From: Faecalibacterium sp. An122
GTDB lineage: Bacteria > Bacillota > Clostridia > Oscillospirales > Ruminococcaceae
Direction: 5' to 3'
Length of the DNA: 64,000 nucleotides
Assembly (NCBI RefSeq): GCF_002160895.1
Contig: NZ_NFLL01000014.1
Coordinates: 1-64,000 of the forward strand
Below, piece by piece: positions 8,561 to 16,927 of this stretch (positions are counted from its first letter, which is position 1; every line of letters begins with the position of its first letter). The translations under genes and the position numbers were made by a program. The notes under the pieces were generated by a model, which had not been told where the DNA came from, made no database searches, and worked only from the letters and a program-made list of their open reading frames with translations.

Positions 8561-8728
8561 CGGCCGGCCCGGCCGGGGGACAGCGGTCTGACCGGGTTTT
8601 CCTGGGATGGCTACCCCGCCCGGACCCAAAATCCGCCCGGGCAGGGGAGTGAAAACCGCCCCCCGCCGGAAGTACGGGGCAGGTTTTCCCGGAAGGGAAC
8701 CCTCCTAAACACCGCAAACGATAAAAAG

Positions 8729-8771
8729 TCCGCCGTTTCGGCCCTGCGGGGCGCGGAAGCGGCGGATTTTT
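8729..8771. terminator. Bidirectional terminator between convergent genes
   Basis: TCCGCCGTTTC (8729-8739) pairs with GAAGCGGCGGA (8756-8766). T-runs lie on both sides (TTTTT at 8767 on plus, AAAAA at 8723-8727 giving T on minus), serving the permease gene and the deacetylase gene. The remaining bases 8561-8728 hold no gene I can support. Confidence 0.8.
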
Positions 8772-8827
8772 GTTTGGACGCCCGGACACAGGGACGCCCC
8801 CGGCGAGCCTGCCAACTGGGGGCCGGG

Positions 8828-9670
8828 TCAGGCCAGCTCGTCATACAGCTGGGAGATGGTGCAGAAGGTGTAGCCGTTGTCCTTGTACCAGCGGATGATG
8901 TCGGGCAGGGCCTCGGCGGTGGTGCCGGTGGTGGCGGAATCGTGCATCAGGACGATGCAGCGGTCCAGGCCCTCGCTGCCGTGGGTGACGTTGTAATACA
9001 CCTCAGAGGCAGAGAGCTTTTCGCCGGCGGCGTCCTCGGCGCAGACGTTCCAGTCCACCCAGCGCCAGCCCCGCTGTTCGGCCTGGGTCTTGAGCTCGGC
9101 CATAATGCCGCTGCCGCCGTATTTCCGGCTGACGGTGTTGGTGCTGCCCCCGGGGAACCGCAGACACCGGATGGCCGACGCGTCGGCATAGGGGGCCAGC
9201 CGCTCCCGCAGCAGGTCGATGTCGTTCCAGAAGGCGTCGGTGCTGCGGTAGATGTCGCTGTACTTGTGGGAGGCGGAGTGGAGGGCGATCTCATGGCCGG
9301 CCTGCTGGGCCTGCTGGATCAGGGGCAGGTGCTTTTCGTTGGATTCGTTGGCCACCACAAAGAAGGTGGCGGAGACGTTTTCAGCCGCCAGCGCCTGCAG
9401 GACGGCGGGGGTGGTCTTGCTGGGGCCGTCGTCGAAGGTGAGACAGACCCGGCGGGCGGCGGTGTCCTCGCCCGAGACGTTGGTGTCCTGCTGGGCGGCC
9501 ACCGCCTCCAGAAAGCGGGTGTCCGGAGCGGCGGTCAGGTCCTCGGCCCGGCACAGGGCCAGGGGACCCGCCGACAGGCCCCACCCCAGCCCGAACCCTG
9601 CCACGGCGCTGACGGCCGCCAGCAGGAGGGTGCGCACCGCGCCGTGCGCCCGGAAAAATGAAAACTGCAT
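8828..9670 (-). CDS. Polysaccharide deacetylase (NodB domain), membrane-anchored
   Basis: A 280-residue carbohydrate esterase family 4 protein, probably a peptidoglycan or cell-wall glycan deacetylase. It has an N-terminal membrane segment (about 13-37), then the NodB domain with motif 1 TFDDGPS (78-84, catalytic base and metal Asp), the metal histidines in HSASH (H131, H135), RFPGG, DWNVCAED and motif 5 LMHDS. All catalytic motifs are present, so the enzyme should be active and act outside the membrane. It is a single-gene unit ended by the terminator at 8729-8771. Confidence 0.92.
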   Translation of the reverse strand: MQFSFFRAHGAVRTLLLAAVSAVAGFGLGWGLSAGPLALCRAEDLTAAPDTRFLEAVAAQQDTNVSGEDTAARRVCLTFDDGPSKTTPAVLQALAAENVSATFFVVANESNEKHLPLIQQAQQAGHEIALHSASHKYSDIYRSTDAFWNDIDLLRERLAPYADASAIRCLRFPGGSTNTVSRKYGGSGIMAELKTQAEQRGWRWVDWNVCAEDAAGEKLSASEVYYNVTHGSEGLDRCIVLMHDSATTGTTAEALPDIIRWYKDNGYTFCTISQLYDELA

Positions 9671-9758
9671 AGAATGCCTCCTTGCGTGGGAAAGAATTCA
9701 GTAACAGCATATGAGGCGGAAAAATTTCTATGAAACCCCTGAAAAACAAATTGACGGC

Positions 9759-9787
9759 TTGACTTTGGAGTCCAACTGTGCTATTAT
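9759..9787 (+). promoter_or_regulatory. Promoter for the tRNA-Leu gene
   Basis: TTGACT (9759-9764) and TATTAT (9782-9787) have 17-base spacing; an overlapping TATAAT at 9785-9790 is also present. It lies about 45 bases before the tRNA. Confidence 0.6.
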
Positions 9788-9837
9788 AATCAAGCAGTTC
9801 GCACACGGCCCCGGCAAAGGGCGCCGCGGATAGATAT

Positions 9838-9920
9838 GCGAGGGTGGCGGAACTGGCAGACGCGCACGTTTGAGGTGCGTGTGGGTAACCTTGAGGGTTC
9901 AAATCCCTTCCCTCGCACCA
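9838..9920 (+). tRNA. tRNA-Leu (anticodon GAG)
   Basis: An 83-base tRNA with acceptor stem GCGAGGG/CCCTCGC, D-arm GGCGGAACTGGCAGACGC, and a five-pair anticodon stem CACGT/GCGTG around loop TTGAGGT, giving anticodon GAG for CUC/CUU leucine codons. It has a class II variable arm (TGGGTAACCTT region), T-arm GGTTCAAATCC and an encoded CCA end. Confidence 0.95.
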
Positions 9921-10043
9921 TGACGGGTGCTCTTATAGCAAAACGCTGTAAGGACACTCGTTTTATTGTAACAGGGCCTTTTCCCAAAAAAGGCTTTTCC
10001 ATATTTCCGGCGGCGCCCCATCCGCGCCGCCCCAACCGGATAG

Positions 10044-10117
10044 GTCTCTATAGCTCAGCTGGATAGAGCGTTCGCCTCCTAAGCGAAAGGCCGCGCGTTC
10101 GAATCGCGCTAGGGACA
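10044..10117 (+). tRNA. tRNA-Arg (anticodon CCU)
   Basis: A 74-base tRNA with acceptor stem GTCTCTA/TAGGGAC, D-arm GCTCAGCTGGATAGAGC, anticodon stem TTCGC/GCGAA around CTCCTAA giving anticodon CCU for AGG arginine codons, and T-arm GCGCGTTCGAATCGCGC. CCA is not encoded, unlike the nearby tRNA-Leu. Confidence 0.95.
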
Positions 10118-10127
10118 TAGCAGGAAC

Positions 10128-10175
10128 GCGGAAACCTTGACCGACCACGTTGCGTCAGGGTTCCCGCGCTTTTTT
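10128..10175 (+). terminator. Terminator after the tRNA genes
   Basis: A 14-bp stem (10128-10141 with 10154-10167, including G-U pairs) is followed by GCTTTTTT. Confidence 0.8.
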
Positions 10176-10226
10176 GTTTTCCGGGGCAGGGAGAGAGCCC
10201 GCGCCCGCCCGGTCACAAAGCTATAC

Positions 10227-10263
10227 AAAAAAGCGCGGCTTTTCCTCAGCGGAAAAGCCGCGC
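10227..10263 (-). terminator. Terminator of the YfcC-family gene
   Basis: GCGCGGCTTTTCC (10233-10245) pairs perfectly with GGAAAAGCCGCGC (10251-10263). On the minus strand it is followed by TTTTTT, right after the carrier stop codon at 10282. Confidence 0.9.
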
Positions 10264-10281
10264 CCGGGGTTCAGGGTTCGA

Positions 10282-11799
10282 TCAGGCGAAACCGATCATG
10301 ACGGCCACAATCACAAAGATGGTGGACAGCACGAAGAGCATGCCCTGCATTTTAATCTGGAACTTGGCCCACTTGCCCCATTCCAGACGGGCCACACCCA
10401 GGACGCCCAGCAGGCAGCCGGAGGTGGGGACGATGAGGTTGGTCAGGCCGTCGCCCAGCTGGTAGGCCAGAACGGCCACCTGGCGGGTGATGCCGGCCAG
10501 GTCGGCCAGAGGCGCCATGATGGGCATGGTGAGGGCGGCCTGGCCGGAGCCGGAGACCACCACGAAGTTGAACAGGCTCTGGAACACATACATGAGCCAG
10601 GCAGCCAGCACACCGGGCACGCCGCTGAGCAGGTTGCCCAGGGTGTACAGGATGGTGTTCATGACGCTGGGGGTGGTGGGATCGGTGCCGCCCAGCACAA
10701 TCACAATGCCCTGGGCCATGCCCACCACCAGCGCTGCGCCCACCAGGTCGGCGGCGCCGCTCTGGAAGGAGGAGGCGATGTCCGAGGCCCGCATGTCGTT
10801 CAGCTTGAAGATGCATCCGATGATGCCGGACACCAGGCCCATCACAAAGAACTGGGAGGCGATTTCAGGGATATAGTAGCCTTTCACCACCACGCCCCAG
10901 ACGGTCCAGACGATGGTCACCAGGATGGTCAGCAGCACCAGGCCCTGGCCCAGGGTGAAGGGGGCCGAAGCGGCGTCGCTCTGGGTCATCTGGTTGCGGT
11001 AGTAGGCGTCGCTCTCATAGGCAATGGAGGACTGGGGATTTTTCTTGATCTTGTGGGCGTATACCATGGTGAAGAGGACGCCGGCCAGGGTGAACACCAC
11101 CCACATCACAATCCGGAACCCGGCGCCGGACAGCACCGGCACCCCGGCGATGCCCTGGGCAATGGCCAGGCCGAAGGGGTTCATCCAGCTGGTGGCAAAA
11201 CCAATCTGGGTGGCCACATAGGTGACGCAGACGGCCACCACCGCGTCGTAGCCCATGGCGATGGTCAGGGGCACAATGACCATGGCAAAGGGAATGGCCT
11301 CTTCGCCCATGCCGAAGACCGCTCCGCCCAGAGAGAACAGGGTGAACAGCACCGGAATCAGGACGACTTCCCGGCCTTTGGTTTTGCGGATCATGGCGTG
11401 GATGCCGGCATCCACCGCGCCGGTCCGCATGACAATGCCGAAGGCGCCGCCGATGACCAGGATAAAGGCCACAATGCCCACGGCGCTGCCAGTCTTGTCG
11501 CCGGAGGTCAGGCCCTCAAACACATAGTTGAGCATGCCCTGGCCGCCGAAATCCTCGGTGCCGAACAGGGCCACGCCGTTGCGCACCCGGTTGCCGGCCT
11601 CGTCCAGCTGGTAGGCGAAGCTGTCCGCCGCAATGACGGTGCGGGTCTTTTCGGTGTCCCCCACCATGTAGCTGACCTCCTGCGTCTGGAAGCTGCCCAC
11701 CGGGATCAGGTAGGTCAGCACGGCGCAGAGCACCACCACCGCAAAGATGATCACATAGGTATGCGGCATCTGGATGGCTTTTTTCTTTTGATTTTCCAA
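10282..11799 (-). CDS. YfcC/DcuC-family membrane carrier
   Basis: A 505-residue polytopic carrier of the C4-dicarboxylate anaerobic carrier-like (YfcC/DcuC) family. About twelve hydrophobic segments are visible, with AFGIVMRTGAVDAGI, GMGEEAIPF and the late VSGSGQAALTMPIMAPLAD and TNLIVPTSGCLLGVLG motifs. YfcC members are annotated as basic amino acid or C4-dicarboxylate exchangers; the substrate cannot be settled here. I prefer a TTG start at 11799, about ten bases after AGGGAG, giving MENQKKKAIQMPHTYV; an ATG at 11769 is the alternative. It is divergent from an M20 dipeptidase gene, which suggests a link to peptide or amino acid use. Confidence 0.85.
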   Translation of the reverse strand: MENQKKKAIQMPHTYVIIFAVVVLCAVLTYLIPVGSFQTQEVSYMVGDTEKTRTVIAADSFAYQLDEAGNRVRNGVALFGTEDFGGQGMLNYVFEGLTSGDKTGSAVGIVAFILVIGGAFGIVMRTGAVDAGIHAMIRKTKGREVVLIPVLFTLFSLGGAVFGMGEEAIPFAMVIVPLTIAMGYDAVVAVCVTYVATQIGFATSWMNPFGLAIAQGIAGVPVLSGAGFRIVMWVVFTLAGVLFTMVYAHKIKKNPQSSIAYESDAYYRNQMTQSDAASAPFTLGQGLVLLTILVTIVWTVWGVVVKGYYIPEIASQFFVMGLVSGIIGCIFKLNDMRASDIASSFQSGAADLVGAALVVGMAQGIVIVLGGTDPTTPSVMNTILYTLGNLLSGVPGVLAAWLMYVFQSLFNFVVVSGSGQAALTMPIMAPLADLAGITRQVAVLAYQLGDGLTNLIVPTSGCLLGVLGVARLEWGKWAKFQIKMQGMLFVLSTIFVIVAVMIGFA

Positions 11800-11876
11800 A
11801 AAACATTCACTCCCTGAATGAAAATTCAGCGCCGCATGCCCTGTTTTTTTCGGTACACCGCGACACACACTTCCCT

Positions 11877-11905
11877 ATAGTAACGTAAAATGCAAAAGAA
11901 TGCAA
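11877..11905 (-). promoter_or_regulatory. Promoter for the YfcC-family gene
   Basis: On the minus strand TTGCAT (11900-11905) and TACTAT (11877-11882) have 17-base spacing. It lies back to back with the dipeptidase promoter. Confidence 0.6.
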
Positions 11906-11923
11906 TGTGAAATCGGAAAATAA

Positions 11924-11952
11924 TTGAAAATGCGGCCCGAACCCGCTATAAT
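11924..11952 (+). promoter_or_regulatory. Promoter for the M20 dipeptidase gene
   Basis: TTGAAA (11924-11929) and a perfect TATAAT (11947-11952) are separated by 17 bases. Only 18 bases separate its -35 box from that of the divergent promoter, so one regulator could affect both. Confidence 0.75.
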
Positions 11953-12001
11953 GACTCTGTATGTGCCGTATAAAACAAGTTTTTGCCACAGGAGTCACAG
12001 T

Positions 12002-13324
12002 ATGATGATGCGTAAATACCAGGACGAAATCGTCGCCGCCGTCAGCCGGCTGGTGGAGATTCCGTCGGTCTTTTCCGAGAGCAGCGAATATCCCTTCGGC
12101 CCCGCCGTGGATCACTGTCTGGACGCGGCCTTGTCCATGATGGCGGAGCTGGGGTTCCGCACCTTCAAGGCCCCCGACGGGATGTATGGCTACGCCGAAA
12201 TCGGGGAAGGGGAACTCTTTGGGGTGCTGTGCCACCTGGATGTGGTGCAGGCCCGGCAGGAGGACGGCTGGGATCACGACCCCTTCTGCCCCGTGGTCCA
12301 GGGGGACTGGCTGTGCGGCCGGGGCACCCAGGACGACAAGGGGCCCAGCGTGGCCGCCGTCTATGCCCTGAAATCCCTGCTGGATGAGGGCCGTACCCTG
12401 AACAAGCGGGTGCGGTTCATCTTCGGCATCGACGAGGAAACCATGTGGGATTCCATCCACGCCTACTGCGGCCGGGAGGAAAAGCCGGTCAGCGGCTTTG
12501 TGCCTGACTCCACCTTCCCCCTGACCTATGCGGAAAAGGGCCTGCTGCAGCTGCAGCTGAAGTCGGATGCGCCGTTCGCCCTGCCCTGCCAGGGCGGCGA
12601 CAGCATGAACGCCGTCTCCTCCCACGCCGAGTGCCCCCGGAATGCTGCTGTGGAGCAGGCGCTCGGGGAACTGGGCCTTCCGTTCCACTGCACCGAAACC
12701 CAGGTTTCGGCCGAGGGCATCACCGCCCACGCCAAAAACCCCTGGAAAGGGGTCAGCGCCAACCTGAATTTGCTGCGGGCCCTCCGCAGGGCCGGCTTCA
12801 CCCATGACGCCATCGCCTTTGCCTGCGATGTGCTGGATGGAAAGTTCCGGTTTGAGGGCTTCACCGATGGGGATTTGTCCGACTTCTCCGGGCCGGTCAC
12901 CGTCAATCTGGGCAAGTTTGCGCTGAATGAAAAGGGCGCGGTCCTGTCCCTGGACCTGCGGCTGCCGGTAACCCGGGAGAAAGAGGAAATTCTGGCGATT
13001 GTCCGGGAAAAGGCCGCATCCTATCACCTGACGGTGGAGGAATTTGACTGGCTGCGCCCCATTCATGTCCCCCTGGACAGCCCGCTGGTGTCCAAATTGC
13101 TCCAGGCTTACCGGGAAGTCACCGGGGACGCCGAGACCGAGCCCTATATCTCGGCCGGAGCCACCTTTGCCCGGGCCTTTGACAACTGCGTGGCCTTCGG
13201 CGCCAATATGCCCCACAGCCCCACCACCGAGCACCAGCCCAACGAGCGGGTGTCCATCGAAAAGCTGCTGGAGGCAGCCGAAGTGTACCGCCGCGCCTTC
13301 TCCTCTCTGGTGCTGGAGGGCTGA
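12002..13324 (+). CDS. M20 family dipeptidase (PepV/Sapep type)
   Basis: A 440-residue metal-dependent dipeptidase of family M20A. Visible metal ligands are LCHLDVV (H78, D80), GRGTQDDKGP (D111/D112), FGIDEETMW and, near the end, the GANMPHSPTTEHQPNERV histidine segment. The SMNAVSSHAE and ITAHAKNPWKGVSAN segments fit the lid domain of PepV/Sapep. It cleaves dipeptides in the cytoplasm. Three ATG codons in a row open the gene; the first, at 12002, lies seven bases after CAGGAG. Confidence 0.92.
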   Translation: MMMRKYQDEIVAAVSRLVEIPSVFSESSEYPFGPAVDHCLDAALSMMAELGFRTFKAPDGMYGYAEIGEGELFGVLCHLDVVQARQEDGWDHDPFCPVVQGDWLCGRGTQDDKGPSVAAVYALKSLLDEGRTLNKRVRFIFGIDEETMWDSIHAYCGREEKPVSGFVPDSTFPLTYAEKGLLQLQLKSDAPFALPCQGGDSMNAVSSHAECPRNAAVEQALGELGLPFHCTETQVSAEGITAHAKNPWKGVSANLNLLRALRRAGFTHDAIAFACDVLDGKFRFEGFTDGDLSDFSGPVTVNLGKFALNEKGAVLSLDLRLPVTREKEEILAIVREKAASYHLTVEEFDWLRPIHVPLDSPLVSKLLQAYREVTGDAETEPYISAGATFARAFDNCVAFGANMPHSPTTEHQPNERVSIEKLLEAAEVYRRAFSSLVLEG

Positions 13325-13440
13325 CCGGCTCGGAATCACCGCAAAAAGAAACCGATACGCCCGGTTGGAGGGCCTGCTCTGCGGAGCAGACCGCCTGACC
13401 GGCGCGGCCAGACTGATTGGACAGAGGAGGCAAAACCGCA

Positions 13441-14586
13441 ATGAAAATCTTGCTTGCATCGGATTCATTCAAAGGGTCCCTGACCTCACAGCGCATTGTC
13501 CAGCTGCTGGAGAAGGCGGTGGGGCAGGTCTTTCCCCAGGCGGTCACCGAGGGGATGCTGGTGGCCGACGGCGGAGAGGGGACCATGGAGGCCATGGTGG
13601 CCGAGCTGCAGGGAAGCGTCCGGACGGTGGAAGTCCGGGGCCCCATGGGAACGCCGGTGCAGGCATCCTATGGCCTGCTGCCCGGCGGGCGGGCCATCAT
13701 CGAGATGGCCCAGGCCTCGGGCCTGCCTCTGGTGCCCACGGAACAGCGCAACCCCATGCGGGCCACCAGCTATGGCACCGGCCAGCTGATCCGGGACGCC
13801 CTGGAACGGGGCATCCGGGATATCACCATCGCGGTGGGGGGCAGCGCCACCAACGATGGCGGCATGGGCGCCCTGGCGGCCCTGGGTGTGCGGTTTCTGG
13901 ATGAAAAGGGGGAGCCGCTGGAAGGCTGCGGGGCCGACCTGGCCCGGGTGCAGACCATCGACCTGAGCGGCCTGCATCCCGCCGCCGCCCAGACCGCCTT
14001 TACGGTGATGTGCGATGTGACCAATCCGCTGCTGGGCCCCAGCGGCGCCAGCCATACCTTTGGCCCTCAGAAGGGGGCCGACCCCGCCATGGTGGAGCAG
14101 CTGGAACGGGGAATGAGCCGCTACGCCGCCCTGGCGGAACAGGTGACCGGCGTCAGCGCCGCCTTTCAGCCCGGCGCCGGCGCCGCCGGCGGGCTGGGCT
14201 TTGCCCTGATGGCCTTTCTGGGCGCCCAGCGCAGGCCGGGCATTGAGACGGTGCTGGACCTGATCCACTTCGACCAAAAGCTGGAAGGCGCAGACCTGGT
14301 CATCACCGGCGAGGGCCGGATGGATTGGCAGTCCTCCTTCGGCAAGGTGCCCGCCGGCGTGGGCGAGCGCTGCAAGCGCGCCGGGGTGCCGGCGGTGGCG
14401 ATTGTGGGCGGCCTGCTGGCCGGCTACGAGGAAATCTACCGCCACGGCATCTGCAGCGTGGAAACCACCGTCAGCGGGGTGATGAGTCTGGAGGACGCCA
14501 TGGCCCACAGCGAGGACCTCTACCTGGACGCCGCCTGCCGGTTGCTTCGCTCGATCCGCTGCGGCATGAAGATGCGGGGACGGTAA
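13441..14586 (+). CDS. glxK: Glycerate kinase (GlxK/GarK family)
   Basis: A 381-residue glycerate kinase of the GlxK/GarK type, which phosphorylates D-glycerate with ATP, usually to 2-phosphoglycerate, and feeds it into lower glycolysis. Typical segments are LLASDSFKGSLTS at the start, VADGGEGTMEA, AVGGSATNDGGMG, GPSGASHTFGPQKGA, GAGAAGGLG and ITGEGRMDWQS. The ATG at 13441 follows GGAGG. It stands between the dipeptidase gene and a hairpin at 14607, with no sugar or glycine genes beside it to tell the source of glycerate. Confidence 0.93.
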   Translation: MKILLASDSFKGSLTSQRIVQLLEKAVGQVFPQAVTEGMLVADGGEGTMEAMVAELQGSVRTVEVRGPMGTPVQASYGLLPGGRAIIEMAQASGLPLVPTEQRNPMRATSYGTGQLIRDALERGIRDITIAVGGSATNDGGMGALAALGVRFLDEKGEPLEGCGADLARVQTIDLSGLHPAAAQTAFTVMCDVTNPLLGPSGASHTFGPQKGADPAMVEQLERGMSRYAALAEQVTGVSAAFQPGAGAAGGLGFALMAFLGAQRRPGIETVLDLIHFDQKLEGADLVITGEGRMDWQSSFGKVPAGVGERCKRAGVPAVAIVGGLLAGYEEIYRHGICSVETTVSGVMSLEDAMAHSEDLYLDAACRLLRSIRCGMKMRGR

Positions 14587-14927
14587 AAAGATTCAGACCA
14601 TGAAAAAAGACCTCCTGCGGCAGAATGAAACCTGCTGCGGGAGGTCTTGCTGTATTCAGAAGGTCCGGCAGATGCCGCCCGGGCCTTTGGAACGCTATGG
14701 AATATCCTGCGTATTCCGCCCCGGCGGCCTTCTGGCCCGATGACCGCCGGGATCGGGACGGCGTCTACAGTGGTTCGGCCCTGTGCACCGGGAGCCGCCG
14801 TTGGCCGCCGGTTTCCTGCCTTTTGCTGCAAAAAGGTTGCAAGGGTACTGCCGGGGTGCTTAAATAATAACAAAGGCCCCCGGGGAGGCGTGGCCGGAAA
14901 AGGTTTCAAAATCAGAAAGGAAGTATC
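14587..14927. other. Intergenic region between glycerate kinase and DUF4097 genes
   Basis: It holds a 17-bp hairpin (14607-14623 with 14632-14648) that can end transcription of the kinase gene, although no T-run follows on the plus strand, and a promoter for the next gene (14837-14865). No protein gene is supported between them. Confidence 0.6.
14837..14865 (+). promoter_or_regulatory. Promoter for the DUF4097 gene
   Basis: TTGCAA (14837-14842) and TTAAAT (14860-14865) have 17-base spacing, about 60 bases before the start codon. Confidence 0.5.
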
Positions 14928-15731
14928 GTGTCGATGAAAACAAAATGGGTATCGAAAGTGCTTTGCGGCCTGCTTTGCGCCGGCCTGCTGTGCGGTTTTG
15001 CTGCGCCCTCGGCAGAAGAAAACGCCGACCTTGTGCCCCGTCAGTTCCAGACGGCCCAGCAGATCGACCGGATCAGCGTGGAGGACGCGATCTCCAACGT
15101 CACCATCCGCACCGCCGACACCGACCACATCACGGTGGACTACGCCGACACCACCGAAAAGCCCCTCTACACCATTTCGGTGGAGGACGGCCTGCTGAGC
15201 ATCCAGACAACGACGGAGGAATTCGCAGGGAAGAACATGTCCCTGTTTAAGATTAGGATGGACGGCAAAACCGTTTCCGGACGGCCCGACCATGATCTGG
15301 TCATCACCCTGCCTCAAAAGCAGTACCAGGAACTTTCGGTGGCGTTGGCGGTGGGGACCCTTTCGGTGGAGGGGGTGAAGGCTTCCCAGCTGACGGCGGA
15401 ATCCGCGGTCAACACGGTGGAGCTCAGCGGCATCCAGGCGGATCAGCTGAACACCGCCAGCGCTGTCGGTCAGGTAACTGTGCGCGACTCCCAGATTGGG
15501 AACGCTGAGATCGACGGCGCCGTCGGCGGCGTGGTGGTCAAGAACGTCACCGCCTCCGGACAGGTGACGGTGAGCAATGCTGTGGGCAGCGTCTCCCTGG
15601 AAGATGTGACGGCCCATGAACTCATCGTCCAGTCTGCCCTGGGTTCTACTTCTTACAAGAATGTGAAGGCCTCCTATTTCAGCGAGGCGGGCATCTTCAA
15701 CTGGAGCAGCGGAACCGTTTCCCGGCCGTGA
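14928..15731 (+). CDS. Exported DUF4097-type beta-repeat protein
   Basis: A 267-residue protein with an N-terminal signal sequence (about residues 5-25, KVLCGLLCAGLLCGFAAPSA) and then a right-handed beta-helix-like repeat: DRISVEDAISNVTIRTAD, SVALAVGTLSVEGVKAS, ESAVNTVELSGIQAD, ASAVGQVTVRDSQIGN, SNAVGSVSLEDVTA. These about 20-residue repeats with alternating G-x-V strands match DUF4097 (putative adhesin). Its function is unknown; surface location is inferred from the signal peptide. GTG 14928 is chosen over ATG 14934 because AAAGGA ends about seven bases before it. Confidence 0.8.
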   Translation: MSMKTKWVSKVLCGLLCAGLLCGFAAPSAEENADLVPRQFQTAQQIDRISVEDAISNVTIRTADTDHITVDYADTTEKPLYTISVEDGLLSIQTTTEEFAGKNMSLFKIRMDGKTVSGRPDHDLVITLPQKQYQELSVALAVGTLSVEGVKASQLTAESAVNTVELSGIQADQLNTASAVGQVTVRDSQIGNAEIDGAVGGVVVKNVTASGQVTVSNAVGSVSLEDVTAHELIVQSALGSTSYKNVKASYFSEAGIFNWSSGTVSRP

Positions 15732-15754
15732 CCCGGGTTCTGTTTGACAAAAAC

Positions 15755-15799
15755 AAAAGCGCTGGTTTTCCTTTCCGGAAGCCGGCGCTTTTCTTTTAA
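15755..15799 (+). terminator. Terminator of the DUF4097 gene
   Basis: AAAAGCGCTGG (15755-15765) pairs with CCGGCGCTTTT (15782-15792), followed by CTTTTAA. The rest of 15800-16025 shows no gene or promoter I can support. Confidence 0.75.
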
Positions 15800-16025
15800 G
15801 GTAAGGATCGCGCAAAAGCCCCGCCCGCCGCGGCGTTTTGCACCCGGAAAACCGCCCCGAAGGCCGGTTCCCACCCGCTGTCCGGGCCCTCCCGGACCGG
15901 CCGGGACAGGGGAATTCAAAAAAATTGTCAAAAATTTATCGTGTGAAACCCCTGTGAATCCGCGAACGCTCGATGAAAGATGACGGCCCGGGGCCGGATC
16001 CAAAAAGAAATCGAAAAAAGGAGGG

Positions 16026-16054
16026 TTGCATCACCCGGGAACATGTGCTATAAT
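16026..16054 (+). promoter_or_regulatory. Strong promoter of the NifU-like/GGGtGRT operon
   Basis: TTGCAT (16026-16031), 17-base spacer and TATAAT (16049-16054), with an extended -10 TGC just before. The start point would be near 16061, leaving a 160-base leader. Confidence 0.8.
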
Positions 16055-16060
16055 CAGGTC

Positions 16061-16161
16061 GGGAATGAAGTTCTCACGTGGCGAATGCCTAAAGTGCTTT
16101 GCTTATTGTAAGCTGACGACTTCTGCAAGCTTAGGATGCCTGCGGAACCGTCAGCTTTTTT
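16061..16161 (+). ncRNA. Structured 5' leader with intrinsic terminator (riboswitch-like)
   Basis: The leader can fold into several mutually exclusive parts. GGGA (16061-16064) pairs with UCUC (16072-16075), with GAAGU in the loop able to pair with ACUUC (16119-16123). CCUAA and GCUU (16088-16099) can pair with AAGC and UUAGG (16128-16135). GCUUA/UAAGC forms a hairpin at 16101-16113. AGCUGACG (16111-16118) pairs with CGUCAGCU (16149-16156) followed by TTTTTT, an intrinsic terminator that competes with the earlier pairings. This is the layout of a transcription-attenuating riboswitch. I do not recognise the class with confidence; the first hairpin, long-range GAAGU/ACUUC pairing and UGACGACUUC segment loosely recall the fluoride (crcB) aptamer. 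Confidence 0.6.
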
Positions 16162-16220
16162 GCTCTGGGCCAAGGCGTTTTGCCGTCGGGAGGGCATCAT
16201 TGAAAAAAGGAGGTAATATT

Positions 16221-16913
16221 ATGATCTATTCCACCGAAGTAGAGCATATGTGCCCGGTTACGAAGGGTGCATATCACGGCCCCGCTCCCATCCCCGAAGA
16301 GGGTAAGTGGGTGCAGGCCAAGGAAATCAAGGACATTTCCGGTCTGACTCATGGTGTGGGCTGGTGTGCCCCCCAGCAGGGCGCCTGCAAGCTGACCCTG
16401 AACGTCAAGGACGGCGTCATCGAGGAGGCTCTGGTGGAGACCCTGGGCTGCTCCGGCATGACCCACTCTGCAGCAATGGCTTCCGAGATTCTGCCCGGCA
16501 AGACCATTCTGGAGGCCCTGAACACCGACCTGGTCTGCGACGCCATCAACGTGGCTATGCGCGAGCTGTTCCTGCAGATCGTCTACGGCCGCACCCAGAC
16601 CGCTTTCTCTGAGGGCGGCCTGCCCGTCGGCGCCAGCCTGGAGGACCTGGGCAAGGGCCTGCGCAGCCAGGTGGGCACCATGTTCGGCACCAAGCTGAAG
16701 GGTTCCCGTTACCTGGAGATGGCCGAGGGCTATGTGACCCGGCTGGCCCTGAACGAGAACAATGAGATCATCGGATACGAGTTCTTGAACCTGGGCAAGC
16801 TGACCGACGCACTGAAGAAGGGCGTGGACGCTGCTGAGGCAGTTGAGAAGGCCAAGGGCGTGTATGGACAGTTTGCAGACGCAGTCAAGTACATTGATCC
16901 CAGAGTGGAATAA
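16221..16913 (+). CDS. NifU-like iron-sulfur scaffold family protein
   Basis: A 230-residue protein of the IscU/NifU N-terminal-like group usually found next to GGGtGRT proteins and annotated as Fe-S cluster assembly scaffold. Cysteines that could bind a cluster or metal are C11 (EHMCPVT), C49 and C56 (GWCAPQQGACKLTL) and C77 (TLGCSGMTHSAAMA). It opens with AAAAAAGGAGG before ATG 16221 and is followed after 14 bases by the GGGtGRT gene. Strong promoter, strong ribosome site and biased codon use suggest high expression. The exact role of this subfamily is not established. Confidence 0.8.
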   Translation: MIYSTEVEHMCPVTKGAYHGPAPIPEEGKWVQAKEIKDISGLTHGVGWCAPQQGACKLTLNVKDGVIEEALVETLGCSGMTHSAAMASEILPGKTILEALNTDLVCDAINVAMRELFLQIVYGRTQTAFSEGGLPVGASLEDLGKGLRSQVGTMFGTKLKGSRYLEMAEGYVTRLALNENNEIIGYEFLNLGKLTDALKKGVDAAEAVEKAKGVYGQFADAVKYIDPRVE

Positions 16914-16927
16914 AGGGGCGGATGAAA

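Noticed and set aside
5098-8629. Very long minus-strand open frames across the M18 and permease genes (similar ones occur at 38523-42314 and 55112-58057).
   Set aside because: They are antisense shadows of strongly codon-biased genes in GC-rich DNA; the translations are low-complexity (rich in Gly, His, Gln, Val) with no family match and no ribosome sites.
16061-16161. Calling the NifU-like operon leader a fluoride riboswitch.
   Set aside because: Only short segments match; the linker between the first hairpin and the UGACGACUUC segment is too long for the known aptamer, and no fluoride exporter gene follows. It is kept as an unclassified structured leader.
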